Positions 55,969 through 64,000 of a stretch of DNA of 64,000 nt are shown here, piece by piece. The notes beneath the pieces are model-generated. The model saw nothing but the letters and a program-made list of their open reading frames with translations, made no database searches and had not been told where the DNA came from. The position numbers and the translations under genes are program-made. Source of the DNA: Melanopsichium pennsylvanicum (Eukaryota; Basidiomycota; Ustilaginomycetes; Ustilaginales); the NCBI GenBank assembly GCA_900208305.1, contig OAPG01000008.1, forward strand, positions 620,001-684,000, written 5' to 3'. Positions within the stretch are counted from its first letter, which is position 1. Each line of letters begins with the position of its first letter.

Positions 55969-58334
55969 GATGGATATGGAATGATGCGTTCGCGTACGCT
56001 GTGTATCACGAAGCTGCTTGATGTGATTTGACCGAAAGGCAGTGATGCAGGCGAGGCGACGGGAGATGATGGTGGTGGCGAAGAGATGAGGTGGTAACTT
56101 GGTAATCGTTCCAACACTCTGGCTGCTTCTGGATGATGCGTTCGAAACGTGTGCATTTGAAATGTGTGTTCGTCTAACAGCTGTATTTCGTCTGTATGAG
56201 TGTGTGTGTGTGTGCATTGACGAGAAAAAGCTGACGGAGAATCACCGAGCGCACAGCGTAAAAGCACACACAAGAATTAATCAATCGAGGAAGGACCGAA
56301 TCCTCAGCAGCAACAGAAAAGGACCAAAGGTTTGTTTGGCTATTTGTCTGGAGTCCGGGCGTGTCACTACTGTACTTTCTTGTGAATGCAACGGCGCTGT
56401 CATTCTTTAATATGACATTTTATTTTATTTTTAATTTCAATCACCACCGGCGTTGGAGCAGAGGCGGGAGCAGCTCGCATCCGCAATCGGGCTGCGAAAG
56501 CAAGACAATTTCAAATTTTGATGAGATTTGATTATTTTACAGTGTTTTGATATTAGCGCGTGTGTGTGTGCATGCACATGTGCAACGCGAAAGCCAAATT
56601 TGATCAAATTGGCTAAGAACACTGTTTGTAATCAAAAGTAAATAAATGTTGGTCAGTCGAAAGTGTGTTTCGGCACTCTTTCACTCTCTCCTCTCTTGTC
56701 ATTTGCTCCAATTGTGATGAAAGGTATTATTCAAAAACTCGATATCAAACCTGTTTTGCACTCGAGAATGTTCGCCAAAGTTATCGCAAATTTTCGATTC
56801 GGTGAAGACCTCTGCCAGCCGCATTTCTGCGAATTGAGCCGCTCACGTCCAAGTGCAACGGTTGGATACCATTTCATTTCCGCCTGACTGCGATGATCCG
56901 GGGCGCGCTGCATCTATCATCTTAGACCGAGTACCGCTGCCATGCAACACACACGACAGCATCGGTGTACATTTGTGAAATTTGCTGGTCAGTTGGGCGC
57001 TACATTAGCAAGGAATTTACCACACCTAAGCCAAAGGCACATGCTGCCCAATGTACAGTAATTTACTATACCGAGCATGCTGTCCAACGTCACAAACATA
57101 CTGAAGCGTGCCCGTGCCAACTGCAGCGCTAACCTTAGCTGAGGATCGCGCTTTGCCATGATCCGTGTCATCGGCAGCGATGGCGTGCAGTTCTTCACTG
57201 GCATTGCAAACAAGGTTCTTTCGCCCAAATTTGATAAAGAGCGATCCACAGACATCCCAAATGTGCTCGTAGCATGGGCTACCATCTTTCCAAACGCAGC
57301 GTGCAGACTGTTCCATAATTTGGCGGATAGCTTGCATCCGCAGCGAGAGCTTGCACGTACTATCTTGCTCTGTACAAACGGCACAGAGCCTAAGCGTTGC
57401 TCAGTGTTGTCTGCTTAAAGAGCCAGTTGTCCACTGTTACTTTCAAGTTGGCGCACCCGAGCCGCTGGCCACGATTTTGGCACTGGCGCGGGATCGACGA
57501 CCTGCAGCTCTGCCGACGGTTAGAAACGATACACTCGACGGCGTTCAATGGGCACCATTCGACCTCGCTCGCTCCCGAAGCATTCAATCTTTGCCCAAAA
57601 GCATCCACTCCTCCACGCTGCCATCGCGCATTGCAGAGGCACCTTTTTTTCGTAACCAGGGTTGGGACCCGCAAGCTCCTCGAAGTGACATCTGTTAGCA
57701 CAAGATCATCATAAGAGCAGTACAAGCCTCTTCTCCCACAGTCGGCCTTTGCGGTGCGCCCATTCGTAGGCAATGCCTTAGCCATGTCGTCTCTGTCGCT
57801 GACTCTTGTTGTTGAAGCTCTTTCATGCGACTATGGATACAGTCAGTCTTGATAAACAGCGGTTTGATAGTAGCGATTTTCATTTTTTATTTTACTTCCG
57901 AGCCTGGCGCACGATCTACAGCCAAGTCATCAAGAGACGGAGTAGGCCGAGTGCTTCCTGGCGCGCAGCCTGTGCTTTCGTCTGATTTCTCTGACCTACC
58001 ATCTCCCTTTAGATCTGTAGCGGCTTTGAGACCTGTGATCAGGAGGGAAGCGCAAGCTCTGCGCGTCATATCATCGACGCTGCTTGCCCTGAAATTCACT
58101 CGAGGCTATTAGGGCGGTGACAGATTTCCCATGGAGTCCTCCTTCCCGCCCGCCACTAGTATGATATTGCCGGGGCGAATGGTGGGGCCTGGCTGTCCGT
58201 CTCCGGTCCATTCTACATCTCGAATCATTGTTCTATGCCCTATCTCTGCCAAATCGAACGAGATGCAATTGGACTTGTGCCTGATCTAGTTGGTGGCATC
58301 GGTTTCCTATGTGTGAGGCCAAAGATTGCTTGCT
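55969..58334. other. Long intergenic region without a recognised gene
   Basis: About 2.4 kb carries only modest frames on both strands, none resembling a family I know. A stretch at 57026-57420 is open in several frames at once without codon bias to favour one. A TG dinucleotide run lies near 56200-56216. TACAGTAATTTACT at 57054-57067 is a copy of the recurrent palindromic word. A non-coding RNA or a decayed gene is possible but not shown. Confidence 0.45.
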
Positions 58335-59366
58335 TCATTGCGCATGTTGCTCGTGTGAGAGATACACGTCGCTCTCGATCGATTCGGATACTTCCGCTGC
58401 TTCCGACTCATCTACGTCGAATACGTCAGTCCAATTCAATTGCTGCTCTTCTTCTCCTTTGCCCGTCCACTTGACCAAATACTTGGATGGATCCACTTGC
58501 GATGTTTGGCAGGCTCGAAAGAATGCTCCAGCAGCAAGCACCGACGCCTCAAACATAACGCAGGTGGCATCTCTCAAGCTATGCATGAGCGAAAGGTTAC
58601 AGAGCGAAAGTATCAGCAAACTCTGGTCACTTCACAGCCGTCACATCTGTTTACGTTGCTTACCTATCGTTGAGAATCGTCCATGCGAGCCGCATTAAAA
58701 TGGCGTCGACGCTCAATCGACTGCAAGCTTTCACCAGGATCTCGTGCGGATGTTCGACAATCAAATCGAAGCACAGAGTCTCTAGCAGTGTCTCTTCGGA
58801 CAATAGGATGATGTCCCGCCACCTTGCGAAGTCCTGAGATAGTTGACAAAAACATTTCAGGCGATCTTTGTCAGTTTCTCCCGGCGACGGTCGTGCAGGA
58901 TGTAGCGTGGAAGCCTTCTTACCTTGCTCGATGGATCTGCCCGGAGCGTGCGTTCAGCCCATCTCTGAGTTCCCGCAGGACTCTTGTCGAAGGATGCCAT
59001 AGCAGCCTCAATGACGCTCGGCAGCTTCCTATGTGACTCCTCCACCTTGCATGCCAGGAAGACGCAGGTTGCTGCCATCTCGTAGTGCGCGTAGCCGATC
59101 TTGTTCGGTCCATACTGCAACGGCTTACGCATATAGAACCGATGCAGGTAGATAGCAGCTGTGTTCATCACATGTTGTGGCAGTCGCATGTACTCGCCTA
59201 TTCGATAGATCGCAATTACTGCCTTGAAGCGTCGGTGCTTCTCCTCGACAGGATCCAAACCTCCGACCAGCACGGAAGGTGTCAGGATTAGATCGGACTT
59301 GCTGAACAGCCATTGGTCGTCCGGTGCTTGGCCCTTCGATGGGCGCGATCCGCTAGATGTTGTCAT
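58335..59366 (-). CDS. Transcription-type cyclin (cyclin T/K, Pch1/Ctk2-like)
   Basis: Cyclins of this class activate kinases (Cdk9, Cdk12/Ctk1 types) that phosphorylate the RNA polymerase II CTD. Three exons are predicted: 59366-58923, 58833-58664 and 58578-58335, with introns of 89 and 85 nt bounded by GTAAGA/ctcag and GTAAGC/catag; 285 aa. The first cyclin box starts at WLFSKSDLILTPSV and includes MNTAAIYLHRFYMRKPL and AATCVFLACKVEESHRKL. The second box follows the first intron (LLETLCFDLIVEHPHEIL, then LAWTILNDSLRDATCVMF); the second splice joins AG to C to give NDS, typical of cyclin K/T. The tail is acidic. The start is ATG 59366. The choice among cyclin T, K and Ctk2 orthology is left open. 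The final exon rests on frame and splice sites alone. Confidence 0.87.
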
Positions 59367-59886
59367 GTTGCGTTCATCCTCGGCGGTTGGATGCACAAAT
59401 CAGTTGAGGGAAGAGCTGGGTGGAAGCAATCTGCGGTGTCTATTCTTCTTCGGATTTCGGGATTTCCGCAACTCACAACTACCAGCACGCGAACATTCTT
59501 GCCCAATGCTGTCAAACACGAAGCAAGCAAGGGGATGCAGATGCAAATGTGCAGTAACTTGATTTGGCTCATGACACGGCTCGACGCAAAGTAATAGTAC
59601 GCAATTGGGATGAGACGACCACGAGAAACAACACAACAATGGGACGTGGGGTATTCTGAAATCGATCTGTCATTCTGGCAGCGAACAAGCTGGCCGGGGT
59701 ATATGTGTCAATTTACATGTACAGTCTCAGGTCAGCGGTCCAAAGGGTGGTGTGGTGTGCGTGCGACTGTAGGAGGCAAGGTGCAAAACTGCACGACGCT
59801 GGCAAATTTCGACCTGCAAGGGAATCAAACACGTGGTTGGCACCTCGTTTTGCGGAGCGGAACACGATGATGGGCGTAGGGGATCC
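59367..59886. other. Intergenic spacer
   Basis: No gene is recognised. It is the presumed promoter of the cyclin gene and the 3' flank of the J-domain gene on the same strand. Confidence 0.5.
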
Positions 59887-61155
59887 CTAAAGGGCGTCAG
59901 CTGGCTTGCCGCCCATCCATCCTTCACCAGCTTCAAGCAAGTTTACCATGCCAGTGAAGAGAGCTGTGGTAGTGGGTCCCAGAAAGCCAGGACGCAGCTC
60001 CTCGGCCTCCTCGTTCGGCAAAGCAGCCGCTTCTTGATCTCGTCCTGGACCATGATCAGATCCTGGATCGCGACGTTCGGCGGCTTTTCGCGCAATGCGT
60101 GCATCCCGAGCTCGTACGTAACGCATACGAGCATGCTCGTCGGAACCGAGTGCGTCACCATCCACCTCGCCCTGGAGACCAAAACCCTGCTCTGTCCGGC
60201 TTTCCTCCTCGTCAGCAGAGCTGTAGTCTGAGGAGTTGGCTCGCATGTCCTCGAACCACTGACCAAACTCCTTGCGGTCATAGTCTTCGGGATTCTGCAT
60301 GGCTTGGTCGATAGCCAGTGGGATACTGAGGGTCACTCGGGCGAGTTGAAGAGTGAGTCGCAGGCGACCTGGGATGTCAAAGTACGAAAGACCTCGGAGA
60401 TCCTGCTGAATCTCGTATAGGCGTGACATCTCGTTGAGGAGGACGCGCGAGTATCGCCGCGTTGCGCGCATAAGGCGAGAGAGTGCTCTAAATTTGGCCT
60501 CGATGCTACTGATGTTGGCATCACTATAGGTGCCGAGGCCGCTATCAGCGAGGACCTTGAGTAATGCTTTCACGGAAGTGAAATCGCCTTCGAAGAATTC
60601 AACATAAACGGTAAAGAGCACGTCCTGAAGGGTAGCATCTGCGAAGGCTTCGCCAAATTCGTCATCAAAAGCGTCGTGAGGGGATTTACCATTGAACATG
60701 GAATGGGTGTGGGGAGAGAAATCGTAGGCTTGACGTGATGCTGGCTTTGAAAGTGTCTCGTAGGCAAAGGCGAGCTTTTGGAAAGCAATGGTGGAATTTG
60801 GGTAGTCAGGAAACTTGTCGGGATGGCAAGAACGACTTCTCGTCAAGAAGGCTCGACGGATCTCGTCATTCTTGGCATTTCTCTTGATGTTGAGAACTTT
60901 ATAGAGGTTCTCTTCTGCAATGATATCTTCGATAATCTGGACCTTGCTCTGAAAGCTGTCGGCCTCGGATGGCCCTGCTGTCTCTTGGTAAGTGTCTGCA
61001 TCTTCAGTGGGTATGTCTTCGTGTTTGGGTCCTCCAAGACCGAGCCCGCCGGCACGAGTTGCAGTTCGTCTTGGACGATTGACTTTACCAACGGGAGCTC
61101 TTCTAGATTCCTCGCTGACAGCAGCTCGGTAGAATATTGACGAGATGAAAGACAT
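59887..61155 (-). CDS. J-domain (DnaJ/Hsp40 class C) protein
   Basis: The 422-aa product from ATG 61155 has one J-domain at about residues 83-145: ENLYKVLNIKRNAKNDEIRR, the HPD tripeptide in SRSCHPDKFPD near 114, and KLAFAYETLSKPASRQAYDF. J-domains stimulate Hsp70 ATPase and bring it to clients. There is no Gly/Phe region or zinc finger, so it is class C. The region after the J-domain (about 170-300) is mostly helical and conserved-looking (DVLFTVYVEFFEGDFTSVKA), followed by an acidic then Arg-rich tail. No clear membrane segment or signal peptide is visible, so cytosol or nucleus is likely. I cannot name the subfamily. An in-frame upstream extension lacks an ATG. Confidence 0.88.
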   Translation of the reverse strand: MSFISSIFYRAAVSEESRRAPVGKVNRPRRTATRAGGLGLGGPKHEDIPTEDADTYQETAGPSEADSFQSKVQIIEDIIAEENLYKVLNIKRNAKNDEIRRAFLTRSRSCHPDKFPDYPNSTIAFQKLAFAYETLSKPASRQAYDFSPHTHSMFNGKSPHDAFDDEFGEAFADATLQDVLFTVYVEFFEGDFTSVKALLKVLADSGLGTYSDANISSIEAKFRALSRLMRATRRYSRVLLNEMSRLYEIQQDLRGLSYFDIPGRLRLTLQLARVTLSIPLAIDQAMQNPEDYDRKEFGQWFEDMRANSSDYSSADEEESRTEQGFGLQGEVDGDALGSDEHARMRYVRARDARIARKAAERRDPGSDHGPGRDQEAAALPNEEAEELRPGFLGPTTTALFTGMVNLLEAGEGWMGGKPADAL

Positions 61156-62539
61156 GGTGAGGGTTGTGCTTGGAAGCAGCAATCGTGTCTCGTACGGTTT
61201 TGTGCCATGCAGCAACAAGTGTGATGTGTGGTACGACGGTGGTCAGCTGAATGCTGCTGAAGAGAGCGTGATGAAGCCGTTTTGATGCAATGAAACTTGG
61301 AGGGGACAGATGTTGAGCTTATCAAGAAAGGGGTTGATGGATGTCGCTTTGGCAGGCCGCCAATTATGGGTGCAAATTGCGATCTTTAGCGTTGCAGAAA
61401 CATGGTCGAGAGCGTCGATCGAGCAGACCTATACACGTGGATGTACCCTGTATACTGTTTGATCGAACGGCACCAGCTCGATATGGAGATATTTTGCAAG
61501 ATGACGCCGCGGTTGTATGCCACGAGTTGATTTGCAATCCTTATGTTATCTCAGAAGAGTAGAGAAATAGATTGTATGGGTTCTTGTAGAAAAGGAGTCG
61601 GTTGTCCTTGCGCAGGTAGAAAACACGAATCGCCGGGATTGGTGAATGCAGTCAGTCGTCGAATGCTTGAAACTGCGTGTTGAAGGGCTGCTCAAGTAGT
61701 GGTGAGGTGGTAATTTGTTTGACGATCAAGTTGTTGATGCGATCAGCGAGATCTGGTGCTGTTGGCCAGATGATGGTGACAGAGACGAGCGTAAGCTTGG
61801 GGCAAAGAGCAGAGTACCGTATGATCCACTACTGTATGATCCAGTCCGGCAGAGACAGTCGGTGTAACAAGAGTCCTTCGGGGATGGCGAGTTGGCAAGG
61901 CAGAGGATCCTACATCAGGCGAGTACAATTGTACAATGCAGCCGTTCAGCAGTACGTTGATTTGTAGACCCTTTCAAATCTGTGCGGCTGATAGCGCGGA
62001 ACCCCCAACCAACACCCAAAAACACACACACACACATTCACATACAAAACTCACATTCACACACAAAGGCACCAAAGAGGCGAGGGGAAGTTCAGAGGCA
62101 GAGGAGAAATTTCGTAAAAGTTCAACCTTTTGAAATATACCAAACAAACCGCTTTCACAAACAGCCATCACACATGACACGCCAGTTTACAAAATTTGCG
62201 CAACTGTGTGCACAGACAATCTAACATACAAAAGGTGTTGGTCTCGCACCGTTTTTCCTCCACACCACAATTTCAAGCTTCGAGACAGCATCACTCACAG
62301 TGTTTATTCCTCTTTATCGACGTGGTTTCCATTCACTTCGCCAAATAAGCCTCGTCTCAAGCTCGTGATACCCTCAAGCTCCAGCAGAACAATGCTGCAG
62401 CCATGTTGAGGTCAATTCTCACCGTCGTCGTCAGCATCAATTTGTGAAGCGGCCTCTGCGGCACTTTTCTGGCGCATTCGCAACGCCACCGCATTCAACA
62501 CGCGTTTCCATCAACGCAGCCGTCACACTTACGGTCAAA
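61156..62539. other. Divergent promoter region of the J-domain and cyclin L genes
   Basis: No gene is recognised in 1.4 kb between divergent starts. A short direct repeat (TATGATCCA/TATGATCCAG) occurs near 61819-61842 and a CA dinucleotide run near 62022-62036. Confidence 0.5.
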
Positions 62540-63664
62540 ATGCTCTTGAATCCTCTTGCCACACGTCAACAGCTGGAAATCAGCCCCTCAATGACCGATG
62601 GCCTTTCTTATGCCCTCGAAATGGAGCTCAGGGCCCTCGGTTGTCACATCATCCAACAAGCTGGTATGCTCTTAAGGTTGCCTCAGAGGACCATGGCCGT
62701 CGCTCAAGTCTTCTATCAGCGTTTCTGGTTCACTTCGTCCATGTGCGACTTCTCGGCTGCAGATATAGCCATGGGTGCTCTGCTTCTGTCCACCAAGCTC
62801 GAGGAGACACAGATCAGTCTTCGACACATGGTCAATGCTTTTCATTTTGTCCACTTTCACCTCAACAAACACCTTGTTTGTCAACCCGGAGGGACGACAG
62901 CGCATCAGATTGACGAAGCGGGCGTATCACGCTCGTCACCGTTAGGCTCCGCATCTCCGCCCTACCATGCTCCCGCATACGACTCTGCTGAGTTGAGTCG
63001 GCTCCGCGATGCCACCGTCGTCTCCGAGATGCAGATTCTCAAGCGGCTCGGTTTCGATGTACAGGTGACCTTACCTTATGCACTCTTGGTCAACTACTTG
63101 CAGGCTCTCGGCCTCACAGACCCCAATCTCAAAGTGACGGTCAAGCTACACAGGACTTGGGATGTGGAACTTGGTGCAGCGCCTACGAAAGACATCTCTC
63201 CTGAGCGCATATCAATTGCTCAGAGCGCCTGGTCATTCCTCAACGACGCGTAGGTCTAGTTTTCAAGCTTATACCACCTAGTTGATGGAGTCGCCGGCAG
63301 AAGCTAACGGTCTCAAAAATTTTGCATCCTCCAATCCCATTCCTCTTTCTTCGGCAGCCTTCAGACCCCTGTGCTGTGCATCTTTGGCCCGCACATCGTA
63401 GCTTGCGCAGCCATTGCGCTTGCTACAGAGATGTGCGTGCCGCAAATACAGTTGCCCGTCATACCTGCGCCATGGTGGCTGCTTTTCGACGCCTCCGAGC
63501 CCGAGATCAAGATGGCAGCTTCACACCTTCTTTGGCGCTATCATCACGAGACATCGCTGAGGGACACAGCCGTACTGTTGGACCGCCACAATCTGCGTGA
63601 CTACGTTCAGGGGTGTCCGGCGAGCCCCAAATCTCTGGCATCCACAAGAGCTGGTGATCTGTGA
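62540..63664 (+). CDS. Cyclin L homologue
   Basis: Cyclin L partners Cdk10/Cdk11-type kinases and links transcription to pre-mRNA splicing in nuclear speckles. Two exons are predicted: 62540-63249 (GTAGGT donor) and 63358-63664 (tcggcag acceptor), joined with a split Ala codon; 338 aa. Box 1 shows ELRALGCHIIQQAGMLLRLP, AQVFYQRFWFT and ALLLSTKLEETQISLRHMVN. An insert with a Ser/Pro-rich loop follows, then EMQILKRLGFDVQVTLPYAL and the split NDALQTPVLCIFGPHIVACA of box 2. The Arg/Ser-rich tail of animal cyclin L is absent, as in other fungi. The GTAGGT donor is slightly unusual, but the join restores the cyclin fold exactly. ATG 62540 is the first in frame. Confidence 0.9.
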
Positions 63665-63918
63665 GCTAGTCGATTGAATTTGACGCAAATTGATTGACGC
63701 TGCAATGAAATGTTGTTGAACTTATACTTCTGCCAATGACAAAGGGAACGAAGAGGCGAACAAGGTCGAAAGAGAAAGCCATGCACTGGTGCAGAAAGAG
63801 AGCTCGAGTCCAACGGGTCTAATGACCCGGCGTGCTGAGTCTGTTGGAGCAGATCGTAAAAACCCATAATGTAGTGATCGGCCTTCTAGGTAGTGTGCCT
63901 CTGTCTTGCTTTATGCTT

Positions 63919-64000
63919 TTACTCGTCCGAAGAGTCTTTGGAAGAAGCGGCGGCCTTGGCCTGAGCCTTCTCCTGTTTAGCGGTGTGGGCGGCAGCGACG
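63919..64000 (-). CDS. 3' end of an unidentified gene, cut by the window edge
   Basis: An open frame enters from the right edge and ends at TAA (63921-63919). Its last 27 codons encode a Lys/Ala-rich then acidic tail ending AAASSKDSSDE. Composition suits a nuclear or ribosome-associated protein, but the visible part is too short for any identification. Confidence 0.4.
   Translation of the reverse strand, partial: VAAAHTAKQEKAQAKAAASSKDSSDE

Overview
The window is nuclear DNA of a basidiomycete fungus, most likely a smut (Ustilaginaceae). Three things point there: a class V chitin synthase fused to a myosin motor (Mcs1 type), a single-BRC-repeat BRCA2 homologue (Brh2 type), and long ORFs with few short GT-AG introns. 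Species cannot be named from sequence alone. There are 19 protein-coding host genes, one of them cut by the right edge, plus one full-length LINE retrotransposon. I saw no rRNA, convincing tRNA, CRISPR array or bacterial-type operon.

Layout. 1-4.2 kb: promoter region, then a PrxQ-like peroxiredoxin with a very long disordered tail. 4.2-10.9 kb: homopolymer-rich spacer and a minus-strand two-ORF LINE with poly(A) and a perfect 14-bp target duplication. 11.7-22 kb: cks1 (CDK subunit), sec24 (COPII coat, with an N-terminal WW domain), an RBM25-like splicing factor and a Mpv17/Sym1-family membrane protein. 22.6-37.6 kb: a 1312-aa protein with a thymidylate kinase domain in its middle, TFIIF alpha, and the myosin-chitin synthase. 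38.9-44.8 kb: a predicted secreted cysteine-containing protein, brh2 and an orphan gene. 46.5-56 kb: gfa1 (first enzyme of the hexosamine/chitin precursor pathway), the branched-chain keto-acid dehydrogenase E2, a Chl1/DDX11 FeS helicase and a triose-phosphate/nucleotide-sugar-type transporter. 58.3-64 kb: a transcription-type cyclin, a J-domain protein, a cyclin L homologue, and the 3' end of an unidentified gene.

Functional links. Gfa1 makes glucosamine-6-phosphate, feeding UDP-GlcNAc that Mcs1 polymerises into chitin. Brh2 and Chl1 both serve homologous recombination and chromosome maintenance. The transcription and splicing set is TFIIF alpha, the cyclin T/K-like protein, cyclin L and the RBM25-like protein. 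Genes are independent transcription units on both strands; shared location is not evidence of co-regulation. Gene ends are reading-frame and splice-site predictions; introns were placed by GT-AG sites that restore family-conserved sequence. A palindromic word, TTAC(A/T)GTAA, recurs in many intergenic regions and is the least explained signal here.
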